The translations under genes were made by a program, and so were the position numbers. Source: Ctena decussata (lineage: Eukaryota; Mollusca; Bivalvia; Lucinida; Lucinidae). From it: a DNA stretch of 64,000 nucleotides. The notes below the pieces were generated by a model. It did no database searches. It had not been told where the DNA came from and saw nothing but the letters and a program-made list of their open reading frames with translations. The stretch is taken from assembly GCA_963989385.1 (NCBI GenBank), contig OZ022505.1, positions 59,461,737-59,525,736 of the forward strand. Direction: 5' to 3'. Shown piece after piece: positions 1-13,014 of this stretch (position 1 is the first letter of the stretch; every line of letters begins with the position of its first letter).

Positions 1-662
1 AAGGAGACACGACAGTCATTCAGGTAGTTGATTTATGACTTACTTTCAGCATCAGGTCTGCATTTGTCATAAAGTTTTCCAGCTAATGCCTGTATTTCAG
101 TTCAGCTTATATAATGATCCGTTACTGTCGCACATTGGTGCCCAACTTTTCAAGTCTCTAGCTTCATCAAATAGTGGGATGACACGAAAATAATGACTGT
201 CTGCAATTTGAGGGATGCCAGGACACATTACAAAGCAGAATCGGTTTCAATCGCCTAATTATAAAAGTGTGTAAAGAACCGAAATTTGTTTTGGGAGTAA
301 CGAGCAACAGACAAAATGCAAGCGCCGCTGAAGAGGGGTCAAGCTTTTCAACAACTCTGATTTGTTTCATAGCCGCACATTTCGATTGAAATTTTCACCC
401 TGCACTTTGTCATTGGTTTAACTCGATGACTGTAATATAATGGTAAAAAATATTTGCTTCGTTTGTGAGGAAAATGGGTGATAACATAAGGGTGATCCGA
501 TACTGTCGATGATCCGATACTGTCGAGTCCACTGTACTTGACATCATTTCCTGAATTCTGCACAGTTAAAAATGCACTTGAATCTGCAAACTGACTTCAA
601 GAGAAAAAAAATCAGAGCGTTCCAAGAATTTTCTGTCTAGGAAAAGAAGGATCTACACAATC

Positions 663-1657
663 CAGATAACAGATATTCAGTTTCTGAATAGTTCAAAGAT
701 GTGGGTGATGAAATGATCCGTTCATAGCAAAAAAATGGACAGCTTAGCAGGGAAGATGTAGGCAAACACAAAGTTAACCTCAAATTCATTACAAATGAAC
801 CAACAGTGTCAAAGTATTTGAAGTCGTTCGTCTATATGGAACTCAGGGGAAAATGGCAAATGTTATTCAATACTTTCCCATTCTTAGTTCTTTAATCATT
901 ATTGAAGATAACATAGTTGGATTTACTTGCCTTTTCCATGCTAAACTCCACAGTTTAGCCGCAAACAGCCCATTTCTAACCATAACATAACAGCCCATTT
1001 GACCACCCGGTTCTTTTATTTTTTCATTTATTTTGCTTGTATTATTTAAGATATTATAAATCCCCTTTTTCTTAAAATATAGATCTCAGAACCCCCTGCA
1101 CCTATTTTCTTTTCCACTTAATGCCATTTTATGTTTTCAACAGTGCAGATGACAAAAATAATGTCCTAAATACAGTTTGACGTCATGTGACGCCACTGTC
1201 TGTTGAAGTACTGCTTTATATAGAATCTTTACCAGAGCAAAAGGGTGTCATTTTGCTACAACCATACAAAATTTTGAAAAGATTCCATGCTAAATAAAAG
1301 TTACAGCAATTTAAAAAAAGTCAACGTTTTTTGAGACACCCTGTATTCAAAAAGCACTGATGATTTTCTACTAACAAATGAAAACAAGAAGAAGAAAAAG
1401 AAGAAAAAGCACATGAAAAGCATTACGCTGATAAATTAGTCTTGTACATTTTACCTGTTGCCTGTCTAGGATGTTCTAAAGATACATGTTGCATCTAATT
1501 CACGCCATGATTTAGTCCTACACCGAAGGTACTATTACAATGAACCTCATCCTCAGAAATAACACATCTGCTATATTTCAAGTTTCAGACTTCGAAACTT
1601 TTTCTATAATCAAAAGCTAACAGGTTTACAAACAGAATTCGTTCCTTCCGTGGCATC
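663..1657. mobile_element. ~995-bp sequence present only in duplication copy 1
   Basis: The duplicated partner near 39312 runs directly from CTACACAATC into ATATTCACG. Here the two halves are separated by about 995 bp, with ATC repeated at both junctions. The insert is AT-rich and has no supported gene. It includes (about 1240-1345) the inverse of a motif ending in GGGTGTCTCA that also occurs near 38465-38580, so it carries at least one dispersed repeat. A deletion in copy 2 is the alternative. Confidence 0.5.
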
Positions 1658-1863
1658 ATATTCACGTAAATTTAATTCGGATAACTGGGTACACTTTCAA
1701 GGGAAGCAACTCTTCCTGTTTCAATTTTTCTTCCCCTTCCAATGAGGATCACTTTTAAAGGAAAGAATTTGTCCCCCATAACAAAATATAAATAAATGCA
1801 AAGCAATAGTGCATATTCCATGAAGCAGATCATTTTCAGTTTTCAGATATACAGCTGATCAAT

Positions 1864-1931
1864 CCCACTAGGCACACACTGTTGAATCAACCTTGAATCA
1901 ATGTTGATTCAACATTGCGTGTCTGATGGGG
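1864..1931. repeat. GTTGATTCAAC short foldback element
   Basis: Short element with GGCACACA / TGTGTCTGATGGG-like ends and internal TTGATTCAAC palindromes. Related copies are at 39517-39607 (same place in duplication copy 2) and 13545-13642. Confidence 0.6.
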
Positions 1932-2059
1932 ATGCTCACACCTGCAAGAGGGAGATCACTCTAAAATGGAAAAAAAATCTGCCCCTTCGTTACATGTGGG
2001 TCGTGTATACGCGGCGTGGGAGCTAAAGGAATTGAATTTCTCAGTTTTAGTATCCCTAT

Positions 2060-5000
2060 TAGGCCATGAGCCAGAAATGGTTTACCTCCCCCCCCCCCCA
2101 GGGGGAATTTTGTAGACCATACTTTTCTTAAAGCCCAGCATCTTAGAAGTATTTTGCAGCATGTTAGCCCTCTGGCGAGTGGGGCGTTAAGCTGTAACAG
2201 CCTGTTACAAACGTTACCCATTAAAAAAATAAACATAAAATAAAAATAATAAAAAATTATAAAAAATAGAAATCACTTTCCTATGTTTAAAGTTATAGTG
2301 GAGTCTAATAGAACAACCCAGTAGCTAAAAGTTATGATGTTTGACAGGTCACTTTAGCTCACATGGTGTCATATACGTGACATTTATCTTTACACTCCAT
2401 TAAAATTGCTATTTCTATCCAAAATACTTTCTCTTTGTAAGTTACTCCTTTATTATTAGACTATATCTTTGTTACTGTATTAAAGACAATTTATTGATCT
2501 TTTCAGATCTGCAAAAATTATTATCCTATCTTGTATACTTTGGGAGAAATAGGATGTTTAACACAGTACCCCCTTATAAATGTTCCATATTACAATTATC
2601 ACTTTCTGTATAATTCAAGTGCTTGAACTACACTTTATGAATTAAAAAACAACAGGAAAAGGTAATATTGAATATGCCAGCCTATCTAAACAACAAGGAA
2701 CAGTCCCACAATATTTTGAACGCATTTTAGTCGGCCATAATGGTCGATTATATACGTTACCGAGGGCTATTTTGTTAAACTCACATAATTTGATGATAGA
2801 ATCATTTTATTTTCGTTGGTAGCAGTTTCTTCATGAAAGAATCTTTAAATATAAAAGAAAAAATGCATTCTGGTTTATTTTCTATGATAAGTCATTACTA
2901 GAAGTAACGTAAATAACATTCACATTTGAAATATTTCATTATGATACCTTTAATCAGGTTTTTCCCACTGTCACATAAAAAACAATAACATATATAAGTC
3001 TGGGTGTTCTTATGATATACTGTGTACTTGGACCTAGCAACACTTCTCTCAGTTATTTCTCTTAGGGATTCATGAGGTGTGTTTTATACGTGATTAAAAC
3101 CAGTATACTACAAATTGTAATGTTAAGGGCATAGATATATTCTGCACACATAAAATGTTTTTTTTTTGCTTGCAACTTTGTTATTATATCAAAGATAAAA
3201 GTATTTCATAATGGCGTTGCCCAATTTGTTTCTTTTACAATTTGTACATTTGAGTTCTAAAGACAGTAACATACGTTAAATTTTGTTATATACATGTTAT
3301 ATACAACTTAAAAAAATAAACAAAATACCACACCAGAAAAGATGAAAAAAGATAAAGCCGCAGCTAAGCCAGCATAGACTTTGCATATAGGGCTCGAGTA
3401 AAATGATATACAATCAGTATGATAACATTAAAAGCTAAGCGCTTTTGACGTGTTTAGTATAAAATTATGAAATAATCAGTAATTAACAATGCAAATGTAG
3501 TACCACCTTGTTTACTGACAGGATTTGGTATAGTTTTTACGTGCACACTGAAAAAATATAAAGCAGAACAGTAAACCTGAAGTTTGAAGACTTAAGCCAA
3601 ATATAGTTCTGCATCAAAGCTAATGTAGATATTTGCTGGCAGCGTATTCTTACTGTTGTAAGACTATCGTATATTTTACGTTACCAAGGGAAACAACCTT
3701 GCTGAGTTACAGTTAAGAAACAAACTTTTGAAAATAATTAATGGTAGTGACAATACATTGCTTTATTTAGCTTATTTATGTATCTAACAATAATGTGTCA
3801 ACCGGGAGTTTGGGAGAATAGTATCAGAAACATTTAATACAGAAAAGAGACACTGGCAGTTTACTAGCATACTTTAGCAATCTATTAATGCTATGTTTAA
3901 GATGATCTATATTTCTATGCTTTTGTTTCTTTCTTTTTAAAGTCTAAATACTTTGGATAATCTCTTAAAGAATCTAACTACATTCAACCATCTATTAAAG
4001 CATCTATTCACCAAAGAACATAAAGATACGTTTAGTTGGACAAAAATGTTTCAGGGACAGTGTTCCAGTAGCTCTGCACACATAATGAAATGGCAAATGA
4101 AAATGACAGAATATATTAATGTTAGTCCTCGCTGTTCAGATATCTATGAACAAATCTTAGTTGTTCTCCTTCAGAATGTATTCGCCTACACTGTAGTTAT
4201 GCTTTGCAGCATAATATTGAGAAAAAAAAAAGAAAAGAAAGGCGGAACAAGTAACGTATACAACGTATTCATTGCGAGTTTATGGATTCTTCATTTCCGA
4301 TATCCTAAACTAGCAATACAGTATTTCTAAAGAGCAAATAACCAAACAATAGAAATAGTGCATACCTATACATGCCAAGGAAGGGTTAACCTAAATAACT
4401 TACTGCATTTGATCTCTGTGACCTTGTATTACCATATTGTTTACTTTTTAGCAATAAATATGGTTGAAAACTGCTTATTTATGACATCTAACTGCTTATC
4501 TTATCATCTTTGTCCAAATTTATTAAATACTCTTAGGGAATACAGCATTTTGGCAATATCCAAACAACAATTTTAGTTGCTTACATACTGAAAAGTTGTC
4601 TGACTAAAAGTTGTATTTCGTAACACCTTTAGTCCGTTATAGTAACAACAAGTGGGAATAAAACCATGGGGTTTGCAAAATTACCTGACCAATTAAATAT
4701 TTGTAACAACATAATGAAAAATAGAACTCCTGAACAAGCTGAAACAGAATGATGTATGCGTTATGAAGTATGTCACTTTCTATCAGCCTTAAATTTTCAC
4801 ATTGTTAATAGTTTGTAATGTATTTGATGGCCGGGAGCTGCATAAACAGATCATGTAGAACACAAATTAATATGTAAGTTATGATCACGGGAGCCACACA
4901 TATTTGCTAATCTATGTAAAGCAGTTACTGTGCAAAGAGGCTCGTGGCTGACGATTCGACTGACAGCATAGAAAAATGGTGTTTATCCCTGTTGGGAGAG

Positions 5001-6316
5001 TTGGTACTGCTTTTGATTGCCTCGGCTGGCAGTCACAGTTGCATATTTGTATGTAGGGTAATTTAATGGCTCAGCCAACAGCACAGGTCGCGAAATTGGT
5101 TTTATCCCCATCATGACGAGAACCTAAATATTAATCAGTTGCAGCATATATCAACTCTTACTTATTTCATTCTATGCATAAAATTTAGAAAAATCATCTT
5201 TATGTAGTCACTTTTAAGTGAAACTGAATTGAAGGCAAGGTCGAAATGCTTCAGCTATAACAATCTATGTGGGTCTTGCTGAGTTGTTGTGTATTTCAAA
5301 GAGCTAAATTGCCATCTGACTACCAGTGGTAAGCTAATACTACAGCAATGAATAATTCATATCGCCCGGGAACTAATTTTTTGATAACAGATGACTCACA
5401 AATCTTATCCCCCGACATATTACAATTATGTAACGTAACATTACTGTTAGATTTATTTTAAATATACACTATCCAATGATTTTTTTTTATAGTTTGAGGA
5501 CATATAAAACGGGCGTTTCTTCGTGTTTACATATACAACAGTGTCTACTTAAGACATAATATAAATAATGTTAAAAACGAAATGCAGCTGATGTTGGCTT
5601 TCTTAGCTTTTCTCGTCATTTTGTAGGTTAAATTCTTCAAAAATAAGTTTCTGTCCACATTTAATATATCCACTGCTAACTGCTGCCTAACTTATCTAAG
5701 CTGTGCATGAATCAAAGAAGATTGATGGAGCACGTATAAACTTCAGTCCACCAATTCAGAGACTTAGTCTGGGTTTTTTTTCTCGAATTTTTGTAGTGGT
5801 TATATACGTTACATATTTATCGTGACTGCTGATGAGTTTTGTAAGACTTTAGTTTGTTTGTTTTTTATACCAGACTATTGAAACAGTCATACATATAACA
5901 ATTACTTTTCTCTTCACTTCATTCTTACAATTTTCTCCTTATATTACATGTATTTAGACACTGAAGGGGAAAAACGTCAAATACAACGTAAACTACGTTA
6001 TACGGGTTAGTCAACTTATCGTTGACAATGTCAATTACCTTGAAACAGCGATTTATGTACTAGCAGACAAAACCCAACATTATTTAGGGCGAACACTAAC
6101 ATTTGTATACCAACGTGTATTTTCTATTATAATGTGAATATGTAAATTTGGGTAGTGTAAGTAACGTTGACGTTACACGTTAATGCCCCAACGTACAGAG
6201 GGCTAACATGTGTCATTTTGTTTCTTATATATTGTAGTTTCAGAAACTCATAGTGTCCAAAATTCCCCCTGGGGGGGGGGGGGGGGGGGAGTGGGGTCTA
6301 TGGTCAGCTCAAGGTC
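2060..6316. mobile_element. ~4.26-kb TIR element, non-autonomous
   Basis: The duplicated partner near 39710-39720 is continuous across this point, so the block looks like an insertion. The two ends are diverged inverted repeats. The left end has GCCATGAGCC, a C-run, AGGGGGAATTTTG, CATGTTAGCCCTCT and TGGGGCGTTAA (2062-2195). The right end carries the reverse complements in mirrored order (about 6180-6310). CTAT or CTATA at the edges may be a target duplication. The 3.9-kb interior is AT-rich, repeats ACGTTAC / GTAACGT motifs, and shows no ATG-initiated gene I can support. Confidence 0.65.
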
Positions 6317-7238
6317 TATATACAGAGCTTCTTTTTCTAAAGGACTTGCCCCTCCCACGCCCAGTGCATGATTTATCTACGAGGCACATGGGCGCAAATA
6401 TTTTTGCTACAGTTGTCTCCCTTGTGAAATAAGCGGAAAAGCATAGTGGTATTATAGCCAAATCTATTTAGGTGTTACGATAGTCTCCTTTTCCGCCATT
6501 TTTACAAAGGGAAAGAACTTTTGTGACGTCCTCTTGGGTTTCCTGGACAGAGAAGCCTTACTTAAGTAGGGTCTACTCCAAAAGCAAAGAATTATCTCCC
6601 AGGGCAGTATTTAATGCTTTCCTTTAAGAGTTGACCTTCATTTAGAAGGGAGGTAAATGCAGAATTCGCCTCCCTTTAAATGTACCCAATCACCTAGAGC
6701 ACAGAAGCACGTGCCTCCAGATCCCCTTCTAGCTACACCCTGGATTCTAACAATATGACAAGAATTTCGAGATTCTGTTTATAATCCTTAATTTACTGGT
6801 ACACAAGTCTTAAGTCAGTACTAATCACTTTCCCAAAGCAGATACACAAAGATAAGCAGCTGTTGAATATGATAAACTCTTATGGTTGATTCCACAGCAT
6901 GGCGGTTTATCTACAGACGTGTAGAAGTATTTTGTTTGACCTGTTACTTTGTTTGCAGAGTGTACAGCTAAATATTAGAGCTGATTTGATTGGATGCAGA
7001 ATGAGTCTGCTAGTGAAATTTCAGAGCAGGTGCGCGGTTTTCGCTTACTGATAGGTGCTTACGACAGGTGCTTATATATAATTCTGGGATAGTTTTCTTA
7101 TTTCTCAGTGAAAGCATATCTTGTGAACTCACTTTAGAACTTATTCGGCTAGACAATAAAAACTTAAATCTTGTATTTGTGGTTTCATGCCCCTCATCTA
7201 TCTTGAATGCGGCAAAGCCAGGTAAATTGCTCCATCTC

Positions 7239-7344
7239 GCCAGCGGGCACATGCAATGTAATGACATCGCACTGACACCAACTGACGTCATGACGTCGCA
7301 TCTACGTCTATACGACGCCATTTCGACGTGACGTGCCGCCTGGG
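7239..7344. repeat. CRE-rich short foldback (CCAGCGGGCAC...GTGCCGCCTGGG)
   Basis: About 105 bp with inverted ends of the CAGCGGGCAC / GTGCCGCCTG type and several TGACGTC-like palindromes inside. Sister copies are at 40645-40752 (syntenic), 41573-41680, and a 5'-truncated one at 8524-8580. Confidence 0.65.
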
Positions 7345-7439
7345 TCGTCACTTACACATACCTGCCGAACAGTGGTATTCGTTACACATGTTCTGTAGAT
7401 GTTACCCTTAAAGCGCCAAAAATTAAAATTGTTGAATTG

Positions 7440-7588
7440 GCAAACAGTGTAGATCCAGATGAGGTGGCTCATAATGAGCCACCTCATCTGAATCTACACT
7501 GTTTGCCCTCTAATATGAGCCACCTCATCTGAATCTACACTGTTTGCCCTCTATTATGAGCCACCTCATCTGGATCTACACTGTTTGC
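7440..7588. repeat. GCAAACAGTG hairpin with two extra tandem right arms
   Basis: 7440-7506 is a near-perfect palindrome: GCAAACAGTGTAGATC and GATGAGGTGGCTCAT face their complements about a TA centre. The right arm is then repeated twice more with a 41-bp period (starts at about 7474, 7515 and 7556). The same hairpin family occurs at 55007-55073. Confidence 0.75.
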
Positions 7589-8332
7589 CCTCTAGTGTTC
7601 GAATTCTCAATATGATATCGCTTGGACGGAACATTTTTTGAAATTCTGCAGACGTAAATTTTGTCGTCTGCTTATTTGGCGCATTAGGGTTAAACCACTT
7701 GATCTCCATTTTCAAGATGTCTGTAGATGGACTCAATGATTTTAACATAAGGGAAAGTACAGACTGCACCATTGTGAAATTATGGGGAAGCCATTTAACG
7801 GAATAAATACAGAAATTGCTGATTAGCATGGTCGTGCTGTTCAGATCGCGACATATTAATTCACGACGGCGAAGCCGAAACTAATGAATATTCGCATCTG
7901 CCAGGTGACACGTGTTAATCAGCGATAATTTGCCGGTAAAGAAAAATAATTATGATTCTATCAGATAGCATTATATAGAATGAAATGGAACATTATTGCG
8001 ACGTTTCAAAAAAAGACTCTTGTGGCGGATATCGACAAATGTATATGTTTATATTTACATTCTTGGTGTATTTACTGAAAAGCCCTATAGTAAACCATTG
8101 GAACGTAATGTAGTTTAATAATTCCAATAATTACACTGAGACACGCGACGTCAATGACGTCAAAATAAACAATATCTCTATACAACCTGATTGAACGTCA
8201 GCAACGTCATGACGTCATGCATGCCGTTCTGCTGTTAGCAGAAAAACTGCGTGTACATGTTTTACTGCTTCAATTTTAGCTCTTATATAGGATTTTTCAT
8301 GAAAGATTTGATTAAAACGAATGTAAATATAA

Positions 8333-8484
8333 GCAATGAACTTATTTTTTCTGAGGTTTATTGAAGTGTAAACTACATTGGGTCACTAGCACAGTTTACA
8401 AGAACCCTTCGGGGTTCATTCACTTTGCACGTGACCCAATGTAATTAACACTTCGATAAACCTCAGAAAAATTAAATGCATTGC
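8333..8484. repeat. 152-bp foldback element
   Basis: GCAATG and a roughly 48-bp arm containing TTCTGAGGTTTAT and TACATTGGGTCA are inverted at the other end. A small ACCCTTCGGGGTT stem-loop lies in the middle. It is missing from the matching part of duplication copy 2. Confidence 0.7.
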
Positions 8485-8523
8485 TTAAATATCCACCGTC
8501 ACTGTGGTATCATTCCAAATTGA

Positions 8524-8580
8524 CACATTACTGCGCATCGACGTCAATACGACGTCATTAAGCCATCATGTGCCTGCTGG
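8524..8580. repeat. Truncated CRE-rich foldback
   Basis: Carries GACGTCAATACGACGTCATT and the end TGTGCCTGCTGG, matching the right half of 41573-41680. Confidence 0.5.
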
Positions 8581-9895
8581 AATTTAGACCGTTGTTGCCC
8601 CCATTGAAATTCAGTTAAGATACCATGACTTAAGTTGGTTATCATCTGAGCAAATACCTGTAGGCACAAACAGAATTGTTATGTTTTTTGTTGATTTTTT
8701 TTTTTGGTAAAATGTCTAAATAACATGATTTGTAGCTTGTCTGTGCTTTTTCAATAATTTAGAAAAAGAAGAGAAGAAATAATGTGTTAAATAGCTAAAT
8801 AGCCTTTCATTTAAAAGAATAAGACAATTACTGTAGCTTATGAAGAAGACCCTTGAAACATTTAATAGAGGTTTGATTATAGGCTAATGAATGGGATAAC
8901 ACTACTGATAAGACCAGCACTGTGCATGGCCTGTCTAGTTACCCCACCCATTCAAATTCATAGGCCCAGAGACGCTAAGTGAGAAATTCCAGCGCATCAA
9001 AAACAAATGTGCACCAAATTGTTGTATTTAACTTAGAAACTGAATACCCACAACATATGTTCAGTTTGTCTATGAGCGGAGACAAGATCATTTTTATGTT
9101 GAGATAACCGGGAAACTGAAAATCTGCAAGTTTGGTTTTCGAAAACTGGTGAATTTTGTCGAATTGCAGAGGCCAAATTCTGTGAGCCCGGCTTCCAGCA
9201 CAATTCATATTTTGTATACAGACACAGTTTTGAGATATAGACATGCCACGAATTAAATGTGCCGGGGCCTGTCTGCATTGGGTGTTTTTAAGGTAAAATC
9301 GCAAAGATTTACATGAATTTGTTTATTATGTGCTTGCTGTTACATTCTAGATTGGAGCTTAACTGTATAAACATTTTTGTCATCAAATTAGAATCTTCGC
9401 AAGGTAAATTTAATTTTCTGATCGGGAGGGGTGGGGGGGGGAGGGGGTTCAAATACGGGTCTGATCATACGAGTTCCTTCGGACCTCATGATGTTAACAA
9501 TGGGATTTATCCAAGATTTTTGTACGCCGCCTTTTCCGAAATGCTAAATTTGGAAAACGTTAATGTTATGTTAGAAAATCTCCAGCTTTTGCTTAGACAA
9601 AAGGCTATGTCTGTTATTACTTAAGAGAGTCCTTAGAACTTATTTATCCTCAACAGAGCCGGATGGCGGCCGTAAAATGTTTTCCCCTATAACATTATAC
9701 TGTACATAGTGCACTCAGAGCAATAGACTCAGAAAATTTGTTTACATAATATTTTCATTCTAACTCTTTTTATTTAGTCGAAATTCAGGGCCGCTGGCCA
9801 AGGCCCATTTCACGAACTTATCATAATTGCAGTTGCAGCTATATTGCATTCGATAATAAACGCGAGTTAGAATATACAAAATAAATTGTTAAAAT

Positions 9896-9932
9896 CAGTG
9901 ACCTATATAGATACCCTATATATAGGTCACTG
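9896..9932. repeat. CAGTGACCTATATA hairpin
   Basis: Short near-perfect inverted repeat: CAGTGACCTATATA and TATATAGGTCACTG around ATACCC. The same hairpin is at 49219-49253 (syntenic) and 24214-24249. A shortened form lies inside a foldback at 37522-37541. Confidence 0.7.
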
Positions 9933-11190
9933 ATGAAAGGTGGGAACGTAACGTAACGGTAAGCGAGTGAGTCTAGATGAATTTATCGGTGAAACTATAG
10001 TTTAGGGACGTTACCTTAATTGTACAGTAGTAATGTATTTCATAACTCTTTTAATGATTACATGTATACCACTGTAACCACACAGACACACTGCAGAGAA
10101 CTTACCTGTACAACGATGTCACCTTAACTTCAAGGGAGGTAATTTTGTGTCGTTAAAAACTAGCATGTGATAATTTTTTCGCAGTAATTTTGTGTTTAAT
10201 CGATTGAGGGCATCCCTAAAGGATTCAAAAGCTGAAAATTTTATAATTTTTATTAATATAAATTATAAAAGTATTTACACGACCTTGAAATTGCAGACCT
10301 TAAAGTTAAGGTGTCCTTCTTGGCCAAGGAGTTTGAGCATGTGGTAAGATGTTTAAAGTTTAAAGCTTAAACAGGTTTGTCTACCTCAAGCTTAGGCTAC
10401 TGTGCACAGAAAGCTAAAAACATTAAGCTGTCTTTAAACATGATGCATGATCAGATCCACATCTGCTTTCTGGTTTCCTTGTTGAAGTGTTTTCTCGGGC
10501 GTTTTTTCTTACTGGTCAATTTGGTATTGATGCTCAAGAAACAAAAAGAAAAAATACGATGAGAAAGGACAGGTTTTAGCAAAACAGTGCGCAGCGCTGA
10601 CATTGTCTTACGTCAGAAAGATGGTATTTAGTCCTTTTTTCATAATTTGTTTTCTGCATTTAGAGCTTCTTTTGACTGCCAGACTACCCCTTGCGTTTTG
10701 AAGAAGACTTGAAATGAGCTCTCGATCAACACTTGTATGTATGTGCAATATTGATGGTCCTTAATACCATCTTAAAGCACTCATTATAAAGTTACAGCAG
10801 TATTATACAAGTCACTGTTGTCAATAAAACGAGTCTTTCAATTAGTGGGATTATCCCCGTTTGTCCATCTTATGCATTACTTTTATGTACAAAAACGTAT
10901 AAACAAAATAACCAAGAACTGTTTTGAGCTAGGATTTTCATATTAGCCATTCAAAAATATTTATGGACCATGATGAAGATGACCGTATTGGCTTTTGAAC
11001 TGAATCGATTTACACGTGGTTGAGTTAGTTCCATCCCTCCTCTGGCACAGACATTCATGGACAGATCTTCTATAGGAGGAGTCATTAGGTTGGGGCCATA
11101 GTGATTATAAATACTTTCAAGTTTTTAGAGTAACCTTAATTTGTTCACAGACGTATTGCAACCGACTTTTCTTTTTAATAACAGTAATAT

Positions 11191-11402
11191 GAGCCGCGAC
11201 ATGACAAAACCAGCAAAGTGGCATGTGCGACCAGCGAAGATTCAGATCAGCCTGCGCATCCGCATGGACCTAGCTTAGACCTTTCTCTACCCTTCAAGCG
11301 CACAGCGAAGATTTTCATCAGAGTGGACAGATGCACAGGCTGATCTGAGTCTTCTCTTGGCGCACATTCCACTTTGTTGGTTGTGTCGTGTCGCGGCTCA
11401 TG
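11191..11402. mobile_element. GAGCCGCGAC palindromic foldback (MITE-like)
   Basis: Begins GAGCCGCGACATGACAAAACC and ends GTGTCGCGGCTC; the arms are inverted copies with CAGATCAGCCTG / CAGGCTGATCTG inside. It lies just upstream of the zinc-finger exon and is shared with copy 2 (52255-52462), so it predates the duplication. Confidence 0.85.
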
Positions 11403-11409
11403 TGTAGTC

Positions 11410-11432
11410 TGTTTTTTCCTTGAAATTTTCAG
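11410..11432 (+). promoter_or_regulatory. Predicted splice acceptor of ZNF copy 1
   Basis: A pyrimidine-rich tract running into TTGAAATTTTCAG ends at 11432. The same tract and AG are kept at 52498-52499 in the paralogue. It would open the exon carrying the ATG at 11602, about 170 bp downstream. No upstream exon was identified. Confidence 0.5.
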
Positions 11433-11601
11433 ATGTAGACACTTTCAAGTTCTGACACCACCACAGAAGAAAAGAGTTGCAAAATCCCTTATGCTGACAG
11501 AAACTGTTTGCCCGTGATGTTTAAGGTGAAAGTTAAGGTAGGAATAAAAAGTGAAGAGATGTATGCCTGATCTTTCTAGAGCGAAACTTCAGGTTTTGAA
11601 A

Positions 11602-13014
11602 ATGAGTGGTAAACGGTACAAAGGTGTTAAAATCTCGAAGAACAATACCGCAGATTCACGACATGCTAATGGCGCGTGTGGTAAAACGTTTACAAAGGCA
11701 AGAAAAGTGAAGAAGAATGTGTTTAAGAATACTGGAAGGAAACCGCAAGCTTGTGATGTCTGCGGTAAACAGTTTTGGAGAGAAAGCAGTTTAAATAAAC
11801 ACATGCTTCGTCATACTGGAGACAAACCATATGCTTGTGATGTGTGTCGGAAACGGTTTACAAAGGAAAAGTCTTTGAAGATACACAAGCTTATTCATAC
11901 TAGAGATAAACCATATGCTTGTGATGTGTGTTGTAAACAGTGTCAAACTAAAGGGCACTTGAAAAGACACAAGACTGTTCATTTAGAAGATAAATCATAT
12001 GCTTGCGATATTTGTGATAGACGTTTTGCTGCTATAGAATACTTGAAAAGACACGTGCATTCTCATATTAGAGACAAACCGTATGCCTGTGATATATGTG
12101 GGAAACATTTTCCAGTAGCAGGAGACGTTACGCAGCATATGGGTGTTCACTTTGGTGAGAAAACACATGCCTGTGCTATTTGTGGCAAACAGTTTAGACA
12201 GGCCGGAAACATGAGGAGACATATGCTTATTCATACTGGAGAGAAACCTCATGGTTGTGACATCTGTGGTAAACAATTTGCAGAAAAGGGAAACTTAAAG
12301 AGACACGCGCTTACTCATACTGGAGGGAAGCCACATGCTTGTGGTGTCTGTGATTAAGTTTTTATGCAGGCAGACCACTTGAAACAACATATGCTGACCC
12401 ATACGAGAGAGAAACCACACGCTTGTAAAGCCTGTAGCAAAAAGTTTACAAGGGCCGAAAACTTAAGGAAACACATGGTTAGTCATACTGAAGGGCCACG
12501 GCAAGTTTGTAATGTATGCGGTAAACAGATCATAAGAGCAGAGAACATGAAGGAACACATGCTTCTTCATACCGGAGACTCACCACATGTCTGTGCTATC
12601 TGTGGTGATCAGTTTACAACGGCAGGAAGCTTAAAGAGACATATAGCAGCTCATACTGGAGGGAAACGGCCTGGCTGTGCTATATGTGGGAAACAATTTT
12701 CAAGGGCAGATTACTTGAAGACACACATGCTTATACACACTAATGAGAAACCGTACACTTGCGATATCTGTGGCAAAGAGTTCAAATGGATAGACCACCT
12801 TAAAAAACACATACTTGTTCATATTGGAGAGAAACGGCATGTTTGTTATATTTGTTCCAAAAGGTTTCTCACTTCAGAGCACTTACGGACTCAAAAACGT
12901 ATTCACACCGGAGAGAAGCCATATGCTTGTGATTTGTGTGCTGACAAGTTTATACAGTTTGCACACCTGAAAAGACACATATTTACTCACATTGGAGAGA
13001 AAGCACATATATGA
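11602..13014 (+). pseudogene. C2H2 zinc-finger gene, copy 1, nonsense-interrupted
   Basis: This locus encodes a C2H2 (Krueppel-type) zinc-finger array, presumably a nuclear DNA-binding protein. I start it at the ATG of MSGKRYK because that start is conserved in the paralogue at 52668; an earlier in-frame ATG at 11563 is off-frame there. A basic leader of about 50 residues is followed by tandem fingers with CxxC...HxxxH and HTGEKP-like linkers. Finger 8 contains a TAA at 12355-12357 where the paralogue has AAA (Lys), so translation would stop after about 7 fingers. The frame then stays open to 13014 for about 8 more. The final TGA replaces a zinc-binding Cys codon (TGT). No KRAB, BTB or SCAN-like domain is visible in this exon. 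A very recent null allele or a sequencing error at one base are alternatives. Confidence 0.85.

Noticed and set aside
3953..4330. 125-codon plus-strand open frame
   Set aside because: It begins with TTG, has no recognisable domain and lies in the AT-rich interior of the 4.26-kb TIR element; treated as chance.
11551..11601. Earlier start for ZNF copy 1 at 11551 or ATG 11563
   Set aside because: 11551 is GTG; the ATG at 11563 is out of frame with the array in copy 2 because of a 1-bp difference, whereas the ATG at 11602 is conserved.
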